A DNA stretch of 64,000 nt from Bacteroidales bacterium (GTDB taxonomy: Bacteria; Bacteroidota; Bacteroidia; Bacteroidales; P3), in assembly GCA_017962445.1 (NCBI GenBank), contig JAGCVI010000031.1:93099-157098 (forward strand), read 5' to 3'. A model generated the notes under the pieces. It saw only the letters and a program-made list of their open reading frames with translations, searched no databases and was not told where the DNA came from. This document shows positions 1 to 8,348 of the stretch, in pieces. The position numbers were made by a program, and so were the translations under genes. The first letter of the stretch is position 1; the number at the start of each line of letters is the position of its first letter.

Positions 1-751
1 TAGAGTAGAGCTCGGAAATGAGCCACAGCAGGAAGGTGCTGTAGAGTTTGGGCTGCATCATCAGCTTGTCAGCTGCCAGCACGCTCATCACGCCTTTGCC
101 GCCTTCGGTTTGCAGCAGGTCGTAGATGTCGAACGACGGTTCGCCGAAGAATTTGTCAGCACCCTGGCTTTCAAGCTGCAGCAGCGAGCGTTGTATTGCG
201 CCGACTGTCGCAAAAGAGATGTTGCCGTAGGTGGTGGTGTATTCCTTTGAATGTTTGGATACATAGTCGAGCACCGAACGCAAGTCCTTAAGGTCTAATA
301 TGCTCAGCCCCTGCTCGTCGGCAATGCGGAACACGATGTTGAGCACACCGTCTTGGGTTTCGTTGAGGCCCAGCAGGCGCGACAGCAGCTGCGGTCCCAT
401 CTGCGAAATGGTAGCGCGGATGGGATGCCCCTGTTCGCCGAACACGTCGTAGAATCGCACAGGACAAGGCTGAAAGTTGACATCAGTAATTCCGAATTCG
501 TCTTTGCGTTTCTCGATGAAGCCGCTCATCTGGCCCGGGCGGCAGATACCGCTGAGGTCACCCTTCATGTCTGCCATGAAACAAGGCACGCCGGCCTGGC
601 AGAAGGTTTCAGCCATAACTTGCAGGGTGACAGTCTTGCCCGTACCTGTGGCACCGGCGATAAGACCATGGCGGTTGGCCATTTTTCCGTTGATTACGAG
701 GTCGCCCTCGGAGCAATGGGCTATCAGAAGCCCGCGTTCTTTGTCGTACAT
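1..751 (-). CDS. HerA-like ATPase, DUF853 family (3' end outside window)
   Basis: Read on the minus strand, an open frame begins with ATG at 751 and runs without a stop off the left edge, so only the first 250 residues are present. A Walker A motif GATGTGKT sits at residues 33-40, followed by a stretch with FMADMKGDLSGI, as in the DUF853/HerA-like bacterial ATPases (COG0433 group, E. coli YjgR). Members are usually about 500 residues long, so roughly half is visible. The family is a cytosolic hexameric-type ATPase whose physiological substrate is unclear. It is divergent from dnaN and has its own TAnnTTTG promoter. Confident about family, not about role. Confidence 0.85.
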   Translation of the reverse strand, partial: MYDKERGLLIAHCSEGDLVINGKMANRHGLIAGATGTGKTVTLQVMAETFCQAGVPCFMADMKGDLSGICRPGQMSGFIEKRKDEFGITDVNFQPCPVRFYDVFGEQGHPIRATISQMGPQLLSRLLGLNETQDGVLNIVFRIADEQGLSILDLKDLRSVLDYVSKHSKEYTTTYGNISFATVGAIQRSLLQLESQGADKFFGEPSFDIYDLLQTEGGKGVMSVLAADKLMMQPKLYSTFLLWLISELYS

Positions 752-801
752 GTGTATCTATTATTGTTTTGACGCTTGATATCGGTTTCGAAATCAAAAT
801 G

Positions 802-809
802 CAAAAATA
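802..809 (-). promoter_or_regulatory. -7 element for the DUF853 gene
   Basis: On the minus strand the sequence reads TATTTTTG followed by CA, matching the Bacteroidota -7 consensus TAnnTTTG, about 50 bp upstream of the ATG at 751. No convincing -33 TTTG was found. Confidence 0.55.
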
Positions 810-908
810 CGATTTTTTTTCGTACCTGCATATTTTAAAGGTGAAACGTTTTGAACAATTGTTGAAAAATAATCCGTTTTTTTTCAATCCAGACTGCGAA
901 AATACCTT

Positions 909-916
909 TAATTTTG
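909..916 (+). promoter_or_regulatory. -7 element of the dnaN promoter
   Basis: TAATTTTG followed by CA matches TAnnTTTG and lies about 48 bp upstream of the dnaN ATG. A T-rich run about 20 bp further upstream may act as the -33 region. Confidence 0.6.
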
Positions 917-963
917 CAAACGGAAATAATCGTTATATACATTTGAAATAAATACGTAACAAT

Positions 964-2106
964 ATGAGATTCATCATCAACAGCCAAGTATTCCTGAAAA
1001 ACCTCAGTGCCCTCAGCGGTGTCATTTCGAACAACAACACGGTTCCAATCATCTCGTGCTTCCACATGCACCTTGAAGACAATGTCTTGACGGTCAAGGC
1101 TACCGATTTGGAAACCACGCTCGTTACCCGCATTGCACTTGAAAACGCTAAAGTTGAGGGTATTGACAGCATCGCTGTGCCGGCCAAACTTATGCTCGAC
1201 ATGCTGAAATCAATGGACGATGTGCCGCTCAATTTCTCGGTAGATGCAAGCACCTACGGTATCGAAATCAGTTCGGGCGAAGGCAAATACCGTCTCGCAG
1301 GCCAGAACGCCGACACTTTCCCAACCATGCCAGAAATGACAGACACGGTCAACACCGTCATGCCGGCATCGTTGCTCGTCACCGCTATCAACAAGACCTC
1401 TTTTGCAGCCTCTACCGACGAGATGCGTCAGCAGATGTCGGGTATCTACTGCGAGTTGACAACGGAGAATGTCACTTTCGTTGCTACCGATGCCCACAAG
1501 CTGGTACGTTATCGTCGTACCGATGTCCACGCCGACGAGGTGGCCAGTTTTATCCTGCCTCGCAAGCCGGTGTCGTTGGTCAAGAATATTATCGGAAGCA
1601 GCAAGGAAGAAAGCGATGTTACGGTCAGCTACAATAATACAAATGTCTTCTTCTCGTTCGACAATTTCTTGATTGTCTGCCGCTTGGTCGACGGTAAGTA
1701 TCCCAACTATGAGGCTGCCATCCCGAAGGACAATCCCAACAAGCTGACGCTTGACCGCAATACCTTCCTCAACACACTTAAGCGCGTCAGTCTTTTCGCC
1801 AACCAGTCTACTCACCAGGTGCGCCTCACTATCAGCGAGCGCGAGTTGAAGATCTCGGCTGAAGATCTCGAGTTCTCGAACGACGCACACGAAACGATTC
1901 CCTGCAGCTATGACGGCGAACCAATGGAGATAGGTTTCAATGCCAAGTTCCTCAGCGAGATGGTTACCAATCTCGATTCAGAACAGATACTTGTCGAGCT
2001 GTCTCATCCCAGCCGTGCAGGCATTATCTTCCCCATTAACGACGACGAGGAAGCCAGGAACGAGAATATTCTCATGCTCGTGATGCCCGTCATGTTGGCC
2101 AACTAA
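964..2106 (+). CDS. dnaN: DNA polymerase III beta subunit (sliding clamp)
   Basis: This 380-residue protein has the length and sequence pattern of the bacterial beta clamp: start MRFIINS, three repeated clamp domains of about 125 residues each, and the C-terminal ending MLVMPVML that forms part of the hydrophobic cleft used by clamp-binding proteins. The dimeric ring encircles DNA and tethers polymerase III and other replication and repair proteins. It is transcribed alone from the TAATTTTG promoter and is closed by a strong terminator at 2154-2182. Nothing unusual was seen. Confidence 0.97.
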   Translation: MRFIINSQVFLKNLSALSGVISNNNTVPIISCFHMHLEDNVLTVKATDLETTLVTRIALENAKVEGIDSIAVPAKLMLDMLKSMDDVPLNFSVDASTYGIEISSGEGKYRLAGQNADTFPTMPEMTDTVNTVMPASLLVTAINKTSFAASTDEMRQQMSGIYCELTTENVTFVATDAHKLVRYRRTDVHADEVASFILPRKPVSLVKNIIGSSKEESDVTVSYNNTNVFFSFDNFLIVCRLVDGKYPNYEAAIPKDNPNKLTLDRNTFLNTLKRVSLFANQSTHQVRLTISERELKISAEDLEFSNDAHETIPCSYDGEPMEIGFNAKFLSEMVTNLDSEQILVELSHPSRAGIIFPINDDEEARNENILMLVMPVMLAN

Positions 2107-2153
2107 GGGCTTTTATTAATCCCATTATACATAAGACATCTTTTTCTTTTCAG

Positions 2154-2182
2154 AAATCCTGCCTTGACGGCGGGATTTTTTT
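2154..2182 (+). terminator. Rho-independent terminator after dnaN
   Basis: Arms AAATCCTGCC (2154-2163) and GGCGGGATTT (2169-2178) pair with a single G-T wobble around a 5-nt loop, followed by a T run. Confidence 0.85.
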
Positions 2183-2248
2183 GTGAGTTAACAACTCCAC
2201 GTGGCTCGCATTGACAATATATTATTGTTGCATATATAAAAAAATGTG

Positions 2249-2256
2249 TATCTTTG
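2249..2256 (+). promoter_or_regulatory. -7 element of the ftsX operon promoter
   Basis: TATCTTTG followed by CA is a perfect TAnnTTTG match, with a TTGTTG around 2226-2230 placed as a possible -33 element. The expected start of transcription (about 2262) is only a few bases before the ftsX ATG at 2265. Confidence 0.7.
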
Positions 2257-2264
2257 CAGTCTCT

Positions 2265-3155
2265 ATGGATAACAAAAAAAATAAACGTCGCGGTAAGATA
2301 AACCTCTGGGCTGGACGCACTTCCACGGTTTTTAGCATCACGCTCGTGTTGTTCGTTTTTGGCCTTTTGCTGTTTGTCGAATACCATTCGTACAAGGCCA
2401 CGCACACTGTACAGGAACGCATCGCCTATCAGGTTAACCTCAAACCGGATGCTTCAGAAGAGGAGGCTTTGGCTCTTCTCGAGGATTTAAAAGACTTGGA
2501 TTATGTCAAGAATGCGGACTACATCTCGAAGGACGAGGCTGTAAGGCTTTTCTCGGAAGATATCGAAGAGGACATTATGGATGTCACCGATGGCGAGAAC
2601 CCCCTGTACGCAACGATAATGGTCACTTTGAATGCCAGCAACAGTTCCAAGCAGATGACGGAAAGTCGCGAGCGTTTTGAGGAAGATGTTGATGAATACG
2701 CTATTGTCGACAACGTCAGTTACCAGGAAAATATGGTCAACGACTTGAGTGTCATCTTCTACAAGCTGTCATGGTTTCTGGTTGTCTTCGTCGTCCTGCT
2801 TCTGATTGTCTCAGTGGCTCTTATCAGCACAACAATCAAGATTGCCATCAACAACAACCGATACACCATCCAGACGATGAGCATGGTGGGTGCAAAGATG
2901 AGCTTCATCACGCGTCCGTTCCTGTGGCGCAGCCTGTTGTATGGTTTTCTCGGCGCGCTGTTCGCCCTTGTGATGATGTTTGGTGCCATCTATGTATTCA
3001 ACAAGCAGTTCCATCTTGCAATATTCCATCCACGTTATTTCAACGGCTACATAGTGCTTGTGGTCGCTGTCTTCCTTGTCGGCATGACCATCTCGTTCAT
3101 AGCCACCTATTTCTCTGTGCATGCACATCTGCGTAACAGAGACCAATTTAATTAA
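2265..3155 (+). CDS. ftsX: Cell division protein FtsX-like (permease subunit of FtsEX)
   Basis: The 296-residue protein has a basic N-terminal tail, one transmembrane helix at about residues 20-42, a periplasmic domain of about 120 residues rich in acidic positions, and three C-terminal transmembrane helices, which is the FtsX layout. In the family it works with the ATPase FtsE to control peptidoglycan hydrolases at the septum; ftsE is not in the window. I chose the ATG at 2265 because the promoter -7 box lies at 2249-2256, so the upstream in-frame ATGs at 2211 and 2244 would not be transcribed. It begins a run ftsX-DUF3098-uppP-truB that is a recurrent gene order in Bacteroidota. Confidence 0.88.
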   Translation: MDNKKNKRRGKINLWAGRTSTVFSITLVLFVFGLLLFVEYHSYKATHTVQERIAYQVNLKPDASEEEALALLEDLKDLDYVKNADYISKDEAVRLFSEDIEEDIMDVTDGENPLYATIMVTLNASNSSKQMTESRERFEEDVDEYAIVDNVSYQENMVNDLSVIFYKLSWFLVVFVVLLLIVSVALISTTIKIAINNNRYTIQTMSMVGAKMSFITRPFLWRSLLYGFLGALFALVMMFGAIYVFNKQFHLAIFHPRYFNGYIVLVVAVFLVGMTISFIATYFSVHAHLRNRDQFN

Positions 3156-3187
3156 TGGTTTAATTAGCAAAGAAATATCAGTTATAT

Positions 3188-3577
3188 ATGGCAATAATAA
3201 CATGTCCCAAATGTGGGAAAAAAATCTCAGACAAGCCGGTAAAATGTGCTTTTTGCGGTTACAAGCTTGTGAAAACCGACGCCGAGAAGAATTCTGAATC
3301 GACGAGCTATGTGTTCACATTCGGCTGGTTGAACTATATCCTTATCGGTGCCGGATTACTGATTCTGGCATTAGGATATATTCTGTTGAGCGGCGGCGGC
3401 AGCGACGACCCGAATGTTTTCAATATGGAGATGTTCAACAGTCGCCGTATGGTTGTGGCCCCGCTGTTTATTGTCTTAGGCCTTGTCGTTGAGATTTGTG
3501 CCATCATGATTCGCCCGAAAGACAAGGCGAAACAGGTAGAAAACAATGATCAACAAACCTTAGTCGATCAAAAATAA
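3188..3577 (+). CDS. Zinc-ribbon plus DUF3098 membrane protein
   Basis: Of 129 residues, the first 25 form a zinc ribbon (Cys6, Cys9, Cys20, Cys23; CPKC...CAFC). The rest, from about residue 40, matches DUF3098: a membrane segment, the conserved phrase [11 protein letters not shown], an RR-containing turn and a second membrane segment. DUF3098 proteins sit between ftsX and uppP in Bacteroidota and have no assigned role; the context suggests envelope or cell division. The N-terminal zinc ribbon is, to my knowledge, an unusual addition. The stop overlaps the uppP start (TAATG). Confidence 0.8.
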   Translation: MAIITCPKCGKKISDKPVKCAFCGYKLVKTDAEKNSESTSYVFTFGWLNYILIGAGLLILALGYILLSGGGSDDPNVFNMEMFNSRRMVVAPLFIVLGLVVEICAIMIRPKDKAKQVENNDQQTLVDQK

Positions 3578-4413
3578 TGGACTGGTTACAAGCTCTTATA
3601 CTTGGCGTTGTCCAAGGTCTTACAGAATATCTGCCTGTGAGCAGCAGTGGCCATCTGACCATAGGCTCGCAGCTTTTTGGTGTTGACGGCGAGGCCAATC
3701 TGGCTTTCAATATCGCAGTGCATGTCGCAACGGTTTTGAGTACTTGCTGCATCCTTTGGAAGGACATAGTGTGGATATTCAAGGATTTGTTCCAGTTCAA
3801 ATGGAACGAGGGTACACGCTATACCGTCAATATCCTGGTTTCGATGATCCCTATTGCCATTGTGGGTGTGTTCTTCAAGGACAAGGTGGAATTGATATTC
3901 AACACCGAGACTTCGGAAAAAATATTCGGCAATCCCCTCTTCCTTGTGGGTTGTTTCCTCATGGTGACAGCGGCATTGCTCGTCTTCTCGAATTTTGCAA
4001 GAGAGCGTCGTCGCGACAGAATCTCGCCGTGGCATGCATTTGTCATCGGCATATCGCAGGCAATTGCTGTGATGCCGGGTCTGTCGCGTTCAGGAAGCAC
4101 CATTGCCACAGGCTTGCTGTTGGGTAACAAGAAAGAGCGCATGGCTCAGTTCTCGTTCCTGATGGTCATACCTCCTATTCTCGGCGAGGCATTGCTCGAC
4201 GCAAAGGATTTGTTCAGCGGCGAGGCTGCAAGTGCAGGGACGCAAGCCATCGGCACGTTCCCGCTGCTCGTCGGCTTTATGGCCGCCTTTGTGGTCGGAT
4301 GCCTGGCATGCAAGTGGATGCTCAACATAGTCAAGAAGGGTGACCTCATCTGGTTTGCAATCTATTGCGCCATGGTCAGCTTGCTGGTCATCACGCTTCC
4401 TTATTTCTTCTAA
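3577..4413 (+). CDS. uppP: Undecaprenyl-diphosphatase (BacA/UppP)
   Basis: The 278-residue integral membrane enzyme removes a phosphate from undecaprenyl diphosphate to recycle the lipid carrier for peptidoglycan and glycans. The two family signatures are present: [14 protein letters not shown] at residues 13-26 (Glu17, His26) and PGLSRSGST around residue 165. The length is typical (265-280). It overlaps the preceding DUF3098 gene by one base, so it is probably translationally coupled. Bacitracin-resistance annotations of this family refer to the same activity. Confidence 0.95.
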   Translation: MDWLQALILGVVQGLTEYLPVSSSGHLTIGSQLFGVDGEANLAFNIAVHVATVLSTCCILWKDIVWIFKDLFQFKWNEGTRYTVNILVSMIPIAIVGVFFKDKVELIFNTETSEKIFGNPLFLVGCFLMVTAALLVFSNFARERRRDRISPWHAFVIGISQAIAVMPGLSRSGSTIATGLLLGNKKERMAQFSFLMVIPPILGEALLDAKDLFSGEAASAGTQAIGTFPLLVGFMAAFVVGCLACKWMLNIVKKGDLIWFAIYCAMVSLLVITLPYFF

Positions 4414-4427
4414 TCTTTTCCTTCGCG

Positions 4428-5243
4428 ATGGGAAAAGCGGGACTTATCATAGCAATAGACAAACCCCGCCAGTGGTCGTCGTTTCAGGTTGTCAACAAAC
4501 TGAAATGGCATATCCGTCGCACCTTCGGTATCAAGAAATTCAAGATTGGTCATGCAGGAACGCTCGACCCGCTTGCATCGGGTTTGCTGTTGGTATGTGT
4601 TGGCAGCGCAACCAAACAGATAGAGCAGTTGCAGTCTGGCGTCAAAGAATACTCCGGCACTATGGTTCTCGGAGCCACCACGCCGTGTTATGACATGGAG
4701 CAGGCCATAGATGCGTACTATCCGTACATGCATATTACCCCTGAGATGCTGGAGACAGAGCGTCGTCGTTTTATCGGAGCCATTGAACAAGTGCCGCCCA
4801 TGTTCTCCGCGGTCAAGGTGGACGGCAACCGGGCATATGTTTCTGCTCGTGACGGCTCTGCTGTCGACATACAGCCTAAGACAGTCACGGTTTACGATTT
4901 TGATATTACCTCTTTCAGACAAGGCAGGGAAATTTCCGACAATTATCAGCCAGAAGCCTGTGTTGCGGGGCCGGTAATGAAGAGGGAACTATACCGTGAG
5001 CCGCAGTGTGTGGTGCCGGATTTCCTGCCGCAACTGGATTTTAGAATCACGTGCAGCAAGGGGACTTACATACGCAGCATAGCACGCGATTTCGGTGCTG
5101 CATTGGGTTCGGGCGCATTCCTCGCTGCGCTGCGACGCGAGAGGATTGGCGACTATCGCGTTGACGATGCCATCTCTGTCGACGCCATCGAGACGACCAT
5201 CACCCCCGACAACGCGGCATACCAAAGTCTGGCATCGCTCTAA
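4428..5243 (+). CDS. truB: tRNA pseudouridine(55) synthase
   Basis: This is a 271-residue TruB, which converts U55 of the T-psi-C loop to pseudouridine. The catalytic motif HAGTLDPLASG is present with Asp47 as the expected nucleophile, followed by a KEYSG motif and a C-terminal RREKIGDY-like element (RRERIGDY). The ATG at 4428, 14 bp after uppP, gives MGKAGLIIAIDKP, the normal family start; a longer frame from 4365 would overlap uppP and is not needed. It is the last gene of the ftsX operon. Confidence 0.95.
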   Translation: MGKAGLIIAIDKPRQWSSFQVVNKLKWHIRRTFGIKKFKIGHAGTLDPLASGLLLVCVGSATKQIEQLQSGVKEYSGTMVLGATTPCYDMEQAIDAYYPYMHITPEMLETERRRFIGAIEQVPPMFSAVKVDGNRAYVSARDGSAVDIQPKTVTVYDFDITSFRQGREISDNYQPEACVAGPVMKRELYREPQCVVPDFLPQLDFRITCSKGTYIRSIARDFGAALGSGAFLAALRRERIGDYRVDDAISVDAIETTITPDNAAYQSLASL

Positions 5244-5365
5244 TCCTTATGTATTGTTAAAATGAATAAAATGTGGCGAATTTTTATTTCGTTGCATTTT
5301 AGTTTTTTATAAATGCTATATAGCCTTGAAATGTTAAAAAACTTGACTTTCGGATTAAAAAGTTG

Positions 5366-5373
5366 TATCTTTG
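5366..5373 (+). promoter_or_regulatory. -7 element of the queA-rarA promoter
   Basis: TATCTTTG followed by CA, with CTTG about 20 bp upstream as the -33 element. The predicted transcript start near 5379 lies upstream of both possible queA starts (5405 and 5429). Confidence 0.75.
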
Positions 5374-5428
5374 CACACTTTCGGACGAAAATAATACATT
5401 TTATATGATAAATACATTATATTCTACA

Positions 5429-6484
5429 ATGAAGTTGTCGCAATTCAAATTCAATCTTCCTAAGGATTTGATTGCAGAGCGCCCATCGAAGCAGCGCGAC
5501 GAGGCAAGACTGATGGTTCTTGATCGCAAGACACAGACAATCCAGCACAAACTGTTCAAAGATCTTATTGACTATGTCGACGCCGACGATGTGGTGGTGG
5601 TGAACAATACCAAGGTGTTTCCAGCCCTGCTGAGAGGTGAGAAAGAAAAAACAGGAGCTCAGATAACAGTGTTCCTTCTGCGTGAGTTGAATCCCGACAC
5701 CCGCCTGTGGGATGTTGTTGTCGACCCTGCACGCAAGATTCGTATCGGCAACAAGCTATATTTTGGTGACAGTGATGCACTTGTGGCCGAGGTTATCGAC
5801 AACACCACCTCGCGTGGACGTACCATCCGTTTCCTGTATGACGGCAGTCACGAGGAGTTTATCCATCTAATCAAGAGCATGGGCCAGACCCCGCTGCCAG
5901 AGGAGTTGCGTGCACTGCGCGACATCACTGCCGACGACAAGGAACGCTATCAGACCATCTATGCCAAAGAGGAAGGTGCCGTTGCAGCCCCCACGGCAGG
6001 TCTTCACATCAGTCGCGAGCTGATGAAACGTATGGAGATAAAGGATGTGAGATGGGCCGAACTGACATTACATGCCGGCATTGGCAACTTCAAGCCTATT
6101 GAGGTAGAGGATCTTAGCAAGCACCGCATGGATTCTGAGGAGATGCATATCAGCGAGGATTGCTGTCGCGTCATCAACGAAGCCAAAAACAACGGTCACA
6201 AAATATGCTGCATTGGCACAACGACAATGAAGGCTATTGAGACTGCTGTGACCATACCTGGCAAGGTCAGTCCCTTCGATGGCTGGAGCAACAAATTCAT
6301 CTTCCCGCCGTACAACTTCACCATCGCTGATATGATGGTCACAAACTTCCATCCATCCATGTCATCGATGTTCATCATGGTGTCAGCTTTCGCCGGTCCG
6401 GAGTTTTTGATGCAAGCATATCAAACCGCCATCAAGGAGAAATACAAATTCCATACCTACGGTGACGCAATGCTGATTTTGTAA
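5429..6484 (+). CDS. queA: S-adenosylmethionine:tRNA ribosyltransferase-isomerase
   Basis: The 351-residue enzyme transfers the ribosyl moiety of SAM to 7-aminomethyl-deazaguanine in tRNA, the penultimate step of queuosine synthesis. It starts [11 protein letters not shown], shows [15 protein letters not shown], and contains the family stretches [11 protein letters not shown] and [14 protein letters not shown], plus a C-terminal TNFH. I chose ATG 5429 over 5405 because family members begin at this point. The gene for rarA follows after 2 bp, so the two are co-transcribed. Confidence 0.95.
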   Translation: MKLSQFKFNLPKDLIAERPSKQRDEARLMVLDRKTQTIQHKLFKDLIDYVDADDVVVVNNTKVFPALLRGEKEKTGAQITVFLLRELNPDTRLWDVVVDPARKIRIGNKLYFGDSDALVAEVIDNTTSRGRTIRFLYDGSHEEFIHLIKSMGQTPLPEELRALRDITADDKERYQTIYAKEEGAVAAPTAGLHISRELMKRMEIKDVRWAELTLHAGIGNFKPIEVEDLSKHRMDSEEMHISEDCCRVINEAKNNGHKICCIGTTTMKAIETAVTIPGKVSPFDGWSNKFIFPPYNFTIADMMVTNFHPSMSSMFIMVSAFAGPEFLMQAYQTAIKEKYKFHTYGDAMLIL

Positions 6485-6486
6485 AA

Positions 6487-7740
6487 ATGACTCCGCTTGC
6501 AGAACAGCTACGGCCGTCCACACTGGATGATTATATCGGACAGCAACACCTTGTGGGACAGGGTGCTGTTCTTCGTACACTTATAGAAAGCGGCAAGATA
6601 CCATCGATGATTTTCTGGGGCCCTCCAGGAATCGGCAAGACAACCCTTGCGGTGATTATCAGCAACACCCTTGGGCGGCCTTTCCACACGCTTAGTGCAA
6701 TAAGCAGTGGTGTCAAGGAGGTACGCGAGGTAATTGACAAGGCCAAGCAGGAAGAGGGTGCCATTCTGTTCATTGACGAGATTCACCGTTTCAACAAGTC
6801 GCAGCAGGATTCTCTGCTCGGTGCTGTTGAACGTGGCACCATCACCTTGATTGGAGCAACCACCGAAAACCCTTCGTTTGAAGTTATATCCGCTCTGCTT
6901 TCACGCTGCCAAGTGTATGTTTTGAAGGAATTCGGTAAAGCCGAGATGGAACAGCTGATTGCATCGGCTGTAAACCATTATGCAAAACAAGGCCGTAAGG
7001 TGGAGGTGCGTGAAAACGAGGCTCTGCTACGTATCAGTGGCGGCGATGCCCGCAAACTGCTAAATGCTTTCGAACTGGTTGTTAATCGTGACAAAGAGAA
7101 AGATGTTGTTATCGACAATGAGAAGGTTGTCAATGTTATACAACAGAACCTTGCGTTTTACGACCGTCAGGGCGAGATGCACTACGATATCATAAGTGCC
7201 TTTATCAAGTCGATGCGAGGCAGCGACCCCAACGGTGCTGTCTATTGGCTTGCACGCATGATTGAGGGTGGGGAAGACCCCGTGTTTATCGCACGTCGAA
7301 TGCTCATATTCGCCAGCGAAGACATCAGCAATGCCAATCCCAATGCCTTGCTGCTCGCCAATGCATGTTTCGAGGCAGTGACAAAAATAGGATATCCTGA
7401 ATGCCGTATAACTTTGTCGCAGTGTGCGGTATATCTGGCCAACTCGGTAAAGAGCAACAGTACATATATGGCACTTGGCAAAGCCCAGCAGGCTATACGT
7501 CGCACCGGTGACCTTGCCGTGCCTCTACACCTGCGCAACGCCCCCACCAAATTGATGAAGGAATTGGGCTATAGCGACGGTTACAAATATGCACATGACT
7601 ATACTGGCAACTTCGTCGACCAGGAGTTCCTGCCAGATGCTTTGCGCGGCACAAAATTCTATGAACCAGGTGACAACGCCCGCGAAAATGAGACTCGCAA
7701 GCTCTTGCAGTGGCGTTGGAAAGACAAATACGGATACTGA
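6487..7740 (+). CDS. rarA: Replication-associated recombination protein A
   Basis: This 417-residue AAA+ ATPase is related to clamp-loader subunits and eukaryotic WRNIP1. Walker A GPPGIGKT lies at residues 45-52 and Walker B ILFIDEIHRF near residue 96, followed by a sensor region with GATTENPSFE and the MgsA-type C-terminal tetramerisation domain. It acts at stalled replication forks. It follows queA by 2 bp and its stop overlaps the next start (ATGA). Confidence 0.95.
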   Translation: MTPLAEQLRPSTLDDYIGQQHLVGQGAVLRTLIESGKIPSMIFWGPPGIGKTTLAVIISNTLGRPFHTLSAISSGVKEVREVIDKAKQEEGAILFIDEIHRFNKSQQDSLLGAVERGTITLIGATTENPSFEVISALLSRCQVYVLKEFGKAEMEQLIASAVNHYAKQGRKVEVRENEALLRISGGDARKLLNAFELVVNRDKEKDVVIDNEKVVNVIQQNLAFYDRQGEMHYDIISAFIKSMRGSDPNGAVYWLARMIEGGEDPVFIARRMLIFASEDISNANPNALLLANACFEAVTKIGYPECRITLSQCAVYLANSVKSNSTYMALGKAQQAIRRTGDLAVPLHLRNAPTKLMKELGYSDGYKYAHDYTGNFVDQEFLPDALRGTKFYEPGDNARENETRKLLQWRWKDKYGY

Positions 7741-8348
7741 TGATTACCGACCGACAGAGTTATAAAGCCTACCGTGAAGCCGATATCAAGGCCTATCAGG
7801 TTGAACGTCTGACGATATATCGTTGGCGTTGGATGGACTGTCTGCGATTTCAGTTGCGACTTCGAAAGATAGAATTCCTGTACAACACAATGGGTGGTAA
7901 TCCGTTGCGGCGGTTGCGCTGGTTTGTGCTTGAAGTCGTCAACCATCGCCTTGCCACGCGACTGGGGTTCTCGATACCCAAGAATGTCTTTGGTCCTGGA
8001 CTTTGCATCGTCCACCCTGGCACCATTGTGGTGAACCCGGATGCCAAGGTGGGTGCTTTCTGTCGCATCCATCCAGGCACCTGCATAGGCGACTATGACG
8101 GAGTGCCTTCGTTGGGCAACAACGTATATATCGGCCCTGGTGCCAAGCTTTATGGAAATATCACGATAGGTGACAATGTGGCCATAGGAGCCAATGCCGT
8201 TGTCAATACGTCGTTCGGCAACAATGTCACGCTGGCTGGCATACCGGCACGCGTTGTAAGCAATACCGATTCCCTTAGTCAAGGAGTGTTCCCCAAAGAA
8301 ATACTGCCATCGCAGAATGAATATGTAAAAAACAACTCAAATGGCTGA
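7740..8348 (+). CDS. Serine O-acetyltransferase-like hexapeptide-repeat enzyme
   Basis: A 202-residue protein whose second half is a left-handed beta-helix of hexapeptide repeats (IVHPGT, VNPDAKVG, IHPGTCIG, IGPGAKLYG, IGDNVAIGANAVV) ending in AGIPARVV, as in CysE and related serine acetyltransferases. The short helical N-terminus is typical of the serine acetyltransferase variants seen near polysaccharide genes. It may make O-acetylserine for cysteine, or acetylate a sugar; the sequence does not decide. The start at 7740 overlaps the rarA stop (ATGA); the end overlaps the ABC-F start by 8 bp. Confidence 0.82.
   Translation: MITDRQSYKAYREADIKAYQVERLTIYRWRWMDCLRFQLRLRKIEFLYNTMGGNPLRRLRWFVLEVVNHRLATRLGFSIPKNVFGPGLCIVHPGTIVVNPDAKVGAFCRIHPGTCIGDYDGVPSLGNNVYIGPGAKLYGNITIGDNVAIGANAVVNTSFGNNVTLAGIPARVVSNTDSLSQGVFPKEILPSQNEYVKNNSNG

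Noticed and set aside
1210-1890. Open frame of 226 codons antisense to dnaN
   Set aside because: It is the mirror of a well-identified gene, has no family features and no promoter.
7659-8282. 207-codon frame opposite the acetyltransferase gene
   Set aside because: Overlaps rarA and a clear hexapeptide enzyme; no own signals.
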